Below, piece after piece: positions 5,773 through 8,042 of a DNA stretch of 8,042 bases. The DNA is from Candidatus Heimdallarchaeota archaeon (lineage in GTDB: Archaea > Asgardarchaeota > Heimdallarchaeia > Heimdallarchaeales > Kariarchaeaceae), in assembly GCA_030668165.1 (NCBI GenBank), contig DAOUUM010000113.1, positions 1 to 8,042 on the forward strand, given 5' to 3'. The notes beneath the pieces are model-generated. The model saw only the letters and a list, made by a program, of their open reading frames with translations, was not told where the DNA came from and did not search any database. Every line of letters begins with the position of its first letter. Positions within the stretch are counted from its first letter, which is position 1. The position numbers and the translations under genes are program-made.

Positions 5773-6626
5773 AATCATTGTCCTTGGTATTGTCGGTTCC
5801 AGAAGCACATTCTGGGCTAGTTAATGAGACTATCACTTTAAAATCGGTATCTGTATTTGGAATTGGCCATCTTGGATCAAATATTGTTAATATTCTAGCC
5901 AAAATTGGGGTACCGGAATTCAATCTCTATGATTTTGATGAATTGGAAAATCGCAATATATCAGGTGGACCATTCCTGTCCTCTCAGGTTGGAATGAAGA
6001 AAGTTATTGCCATGAAAGAGATAATTGAGACAAGAAATCTAGAACCCAAGCTTGTTCACACCTTTGACAAGGAGATAAAAGCTAGGAGTAAGATTGGTGC
6101 AACTGATTATTACATACTGGCAACTGATTCAATCAAGGCCAGATTGGGAATTTTCAATGCAATTAGTAAATTAAAGGGACATGTAATAGATATTCGATCA
6201 AGAGGCACACTGGGAATGATTTATTCCTTTTCACTCTCCGATGAGATTGCAAAAATATGGTATCTCAAAAGTATGAAGGCACAACTGAAAGATCCAACTG
6301 AGCCTGTGCATTGTAATGAAGCCAATATAATATTCAGTTCCTATATCATCGGATCTGTGGCAACTAAAATTTTTCTTGACACACTTGGCGAAGATAATAA
6401 TCTGAGGGGTTACCAGATCGATAGTAATGAACTCACAGTACTTGAGTTACCCATGAATTACAAGGCACTGGTCAAAAAATACTCGAGTTTGATCAAAGAG
6501 ACATGTAAATACTGTGGTAAAAGTCATAGAACTGATGCAGCAAAAGAAAAATGCAAGAATTCAAAAGAGAGCAAAGAAGCTGAGAAGACGAAAAAGGCAA
6601 TGCCCAGTCGCTCTCAGTTTATTTAA
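5769..6626 (+). CDS. ThiF/E1-like ubiquitin-activating enzyme with C-terminal zinc-binding motif
   Basis: E1-like enzymes adenylate the C-terminal glycine of a ubiquitin-like protein and usually pass it on as a thioester. This 285-residue protein has a Rossmann-type ThiF core: GIGHLGS (31-37), the acidic strand end YDFDELENRN (54-63), lysines 77/78 (GMKK), and ATDSIKARLGIF (118-129) with the metal-binding Asp120. Cys182 (VHCNEANIIFSSYIIG) is placed before the late helix like the conserved Cys of prokaryotic E1-like proteins, so it is the candidate catalytic residue. The usual Arg-Gln of the SNLxRQ motif is not visible; GGPF stands there. A C-terminal Cys246-x2-Cys249-x3-His253-x8-Cys262 motif probably binds zinc, followed by a Lys-rich tail. 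The GTG start overlaps the upstream stop. No separate second catalytic-cysteine or UFD domain is present, so it is the compact prokaryotic form. Confidence 0.85.
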   Translation: MKSLSLVLSVPEAHSGLVNETITLKSVSVFGIGHLGSNIVNILAKIGVPEFNLYDFDELENRNISGGPFLSSQVGMKKVIAMKEIIETRNLEPKLVHTFDKEIKARSKIGATDYYILATDSIKARLGIFNAISKLKGHVIDIRSRGTLGMIYSFSLSDEIAKIWYLKSMKAQLKDPTEPVHCNEANIIFSSYIIGSVATKIFLDTLGEDNNLRGYQIDSNELTVLELPMNYKALVKKYSSLIKETCKYCGKSHRTDAAKEKCKNSKESKEAEKTKKAMPSRSQFI

Positions 6627-6630
6627 ATAA

Positions 6631-6636
6631 GGAGGT
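6631..6636 (+). promoter_or_regulatory. Strong Shine-Dalgarno of the SWIM/E2-like gene
   Basis: GGAGGT lies 7 bases before the ATG at 6644. An out-of-frame ATG at 6640 is only 3 bases away and opens a ten-codon frame, so 6644 is preferred. The near-consensus site, 4 bases after the E1 stop, supports one polycistronic transcript. Confidence 0.7.
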
Positions 6637-6643
6637 AAAATGA

Positions 6644-7717
6644 ATGGTAGAATATACCGGCGAAATATTTGAAGTACAGACACTGAGACCAGACCAATAT
6701 GAATATCAGTGGGTTATTCCCAAAATGGTTAACGGAGAACCCAAGTTAAAATATGTTGTGTCAAAATCACAGAAAGTCAGTGATGGAACTTATTTTAGGA
6801 AACATGAGTATATCTGTGGTTGCATGGATTGGAGGAACAGAAGACAACAACTTAGCCCACCCATGGATAGATGCAAGCATATCAGAGCAGTAGTGAGACA
6901 ATTTGGTGCGAGTTTGGCTGAGATAAGAACCACTGTCAATGTTTTTGGGCATATCACTAATATTCAGGGCATTGATGAAAACAGCATATACAATGGATAT
7001 AGACCAGTAGTCAGATTTAGATCTGATTGGTCCGGTACAAATCTAATGTATGCACATCTTCTTAAAATACCAAAAGGTGCACTTGCTATCGATATTAATG
7101 ATACACATGGTAACTCTTTTTGTTGTGGTTATATTAAAAACAATACGGCATACTTAGCTATTCCTAATAATAATTTATCAAATTTTGATGATAAGAAATT
7201 TTTTGATAAATTATCCCAGAACCAATTCACCTCATCTGAGAGTGAAAATTACCAGGCAATGCAGGATCAATACGAACGTTGGGCAGCAAAGGCTATGGAG
7301 GTAGTTAATCAGGCATTTGTATTTGATGGAGCGTTCAGTGACAAGGATAAGACCGAGTTGGAGCTCCTGAAAAAATCAAATATGATAAGTGACTTTGAAA
7401 TTGTAGGATCTTCTCTTGTCCTTGATATGCAAAATCGTTCAATAATGAGACAAAAAACGAGTATTTGGTCAGGTGATTACAAAATAATCATCGGTAAATT
7501 TAGTAGTTTCTATGCTATTGGCAAGAATATTAAAGCGGCAAGGTATACTGGATCCAATATTCATCCTCATGTATCTACTGCGGGAACTCCCTGTCTGGCC
7601 ACATATGGGCAGAAGATAGCCAAAGCATTATCTACAAGAAAATGGATTGTATTTGCAGGGATCGTTGGTGATTTTCTCACACAATATAATCCAAGAAGCC
7701 CTTATGTGAAATTGTAA
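6644..7717 (+). CDS. SWIM zinc-finger protein with a C-terminal E2 (UBC-fold)-like domain
   Basis: A 357-residue protein with two recognisable ends. Residues 50-84 are a SWIM zinc finger: Cys58-x-Cys60, sixteen residues, Cys77-x-His79. The last 115 or so residues look like a ubiquitin-conjugating E2 domain: helix DKTELELLKK (235-244), strands ISDFEIVGSSLVLDM and GDYKIIIGKF, then HPHVSTAGTPCLA (307-319), and YNPRSPYVKL at the C terminus. In eukaryotic E2s the pattern is HPNixxxGxiCL, then a helix, then PNPxxPL; His, Pro, Gly and Cys317 here have identical spacing. The Asn of HPN is His309. Residues 95-235 are unassigned. By analogy Cys317 would take the modifier from the E1-like protein next door, and the SWIM finger could bind a target or nucleic acid, or act like an E3. 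SWIM is sure, E2 homology is probable, and function is inferred. Confidence 0.78.
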   Translation: MVEYTGEIFEVQTLRPDQYEYQWVIPKMVNGEPKLKYVVSKSQKVSDGTYFRKHEYICGCMDWRNRRQQLSPPMDRCKHIRAVVRQFGASLAEIRTTVNVFGHITNIQGIDENSIYNGYRPVVRFRSDWSGTNLMYAHLLKIPKGALAIDINDTHGNSFCCGYIKNNTAYLAIPNNNLSNFDDKKFFDKLSQNQFTSSESENYQAMQDQYERWAAKAMEVVNQAFVFDGAFSDKDKTELELLKKSNMISDFEIVGSSLVLDMQNRSIMRQKTSIWSGDYKIIIGKFSSFYAIGKNIKAARYTGSNIHPHVSTAGTPCLATYGQKIAKALSTRKWIVFAGIVGDFLTQYNPRSPYVKL

Positions 7718-7718
7718 A

Positions 7719-7732
7719 TTTTTGCATCTTTT
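7719..7732 (+). terminator. Possible T-rich terminator of the Ubl operon
   Basis: TTTTTGCATCTTTT begins 2 bases after the stop at 7717. Archaeal transcription often ends at such T-tracts without a hairpin. The call is tentative because T-runs are common here. Confidence 0.3.
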
Positions 7733-7765
7733 ACTCGTCACAGATTTAAAGTGAGTTTCATTATT

Positions 7766-8042
7766 ATGATTATGATGAACACTTCTTCTCGATTTATGCT
7801 ACCATTTCTACTTGGCATAGCTGGTCTTATTGCCATCATAATCTCAACTATAATTTTAATTATTGATAGTCCTAAAATTGTTGAGATTACCTGGTTGGCT
7901 AGTTTATTTATCGTTTTAGGAACCCTGGCCATCAGATATTACAGTCTTGATCTTGATGGATTTACAGATACTATCAATCAGACAGATCCAGGCAATACCG
8001 ATCTGGATGGTCGCAAATTTGTCAATTGGATAACAATTGCCA
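7766..8042 (+). CDS. Membrane protein of unknown function (3'-truncated by window edge)
   Basis: The frame stays open to the right edge and gives at least 92 residues. Two hydrophobic segments stand out, MLPFLLGIAGLIAII (from about residue 11) and WLASLFIVLGTLAI (about 43-56), separated by a short polar loop (DSPKIVE). A soluble, Asp-rich stretch follows (YSLDLDGFTDTINQTDPGNTDLDG), and KFVNWITIA may begin a third membrane span. I do not recognise a family. The start is uncertain: an in-frame GTG at 7751 and ATGs at 7766, 7772 and 7775 are all possible. TTTAAA at 7745-7750 would place a leaderless start close to 7772. It lies 48 bases past the SWIM/E2-like gene on the same strand, so it might belong to the cassette, but the T-rich spacer and the product give no functional link. 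Confidence 0.55.
   Translation, partial: MIMMNTSSRFMLPFLLGIAGLIAIIISTIILIIDSPKIVEITWLASLFIVLGTLAIRYYSLDLDGFTDTINQTDPGNTDLDGRKFVNWITIA

Noticed and set aside
5497..6626. ThiS/MoaD plus ThiF/MoeB pair for thiamine or molybdopterin synthesis
   Set aside because: No cofactor-synthesis genes are nearby, the Ubl does not end in GG, and the neighbours are a JAMM protease and an E2-like protein. It stays as the fallback.
7738..7932. Minus-strand frame of 64 codons at the right end
   Set aside because: It is opposite the plus-strand frame that encodes two plausible membrane spans and stays open to the window edge.

Overview
The window looks like archaeal chromosome, most likely from an Asgard archaeon (Promethearchaeota); a Heimdallarchaeia-like lineage is possible but not shown. 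The base composition is AT-rich, several genes have TATA-like boxes 25-30 bases before their starts, and some show GGAG/GGAGGT ribosome sites. The main phylogenetic pointer is a Rag/Gtr-like small GTPase with a C-terminal roadblock/longin-type domain, a gene family greatly expanded in Asgard archaea. The assignment rests on family knowledge, not on a search.

Layout. Positions 1-881 (+) hold the 3' part of a bacterial-type glucokinase, cut by the left edge. It converges with a degenerate GNAT-fold protein (904-1782, -). Then come the GTPase (1949-3301, -), a 401-base divergent spacer with no convincing gene, and a TatD-family metal-dependent hydrolase (3703-4494, +). From 4500 to 7717 lies a self-contained cassette. 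On the minus strand is a JAMM/MPN+ peptidase (4500-5252). A 244-base spacer follows, with paired TATA-like boxes, a perfect inverted repeat and a 10-base direct repeat. On the plus strand are a beta-grasp ubiquitin-like protein (5497-5772), an overlapping ThiF/E1-like adenylating enzyme with a C-terminal zinc-binding motif (5769-6626), and a SWIM zinc-finger protein (6644-7717). The last 115 or so residues of the SWIM protein read as a previously hidden E2 (UBC-fold) domain: an HPH motif, a glycine and a cysteine at exactly the spacing of the eukaryotic E2 HPN...G..C signature. A partial membrane-protein gene (7766 to the right edge, +) closes the window.

How it may work. The four cassette genes supply each step expected of a ubiquitin-like pathway: a modifier whose Gly-Gly is followed by a four-residue tail (IVAG), a JAMM protease that could trim the tail and/or deconjugate, an E1 that would adenylate the exposed glycine, and an E2-like enzyme fused to a zinc-binding SWIM module that could select the target or act like an E3. 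I do not recall a described system with this SWIM-E2 fusion, so the cassette is the strongest candidate here for something undescribed. The motifs are seen directly; the pathway is inference.
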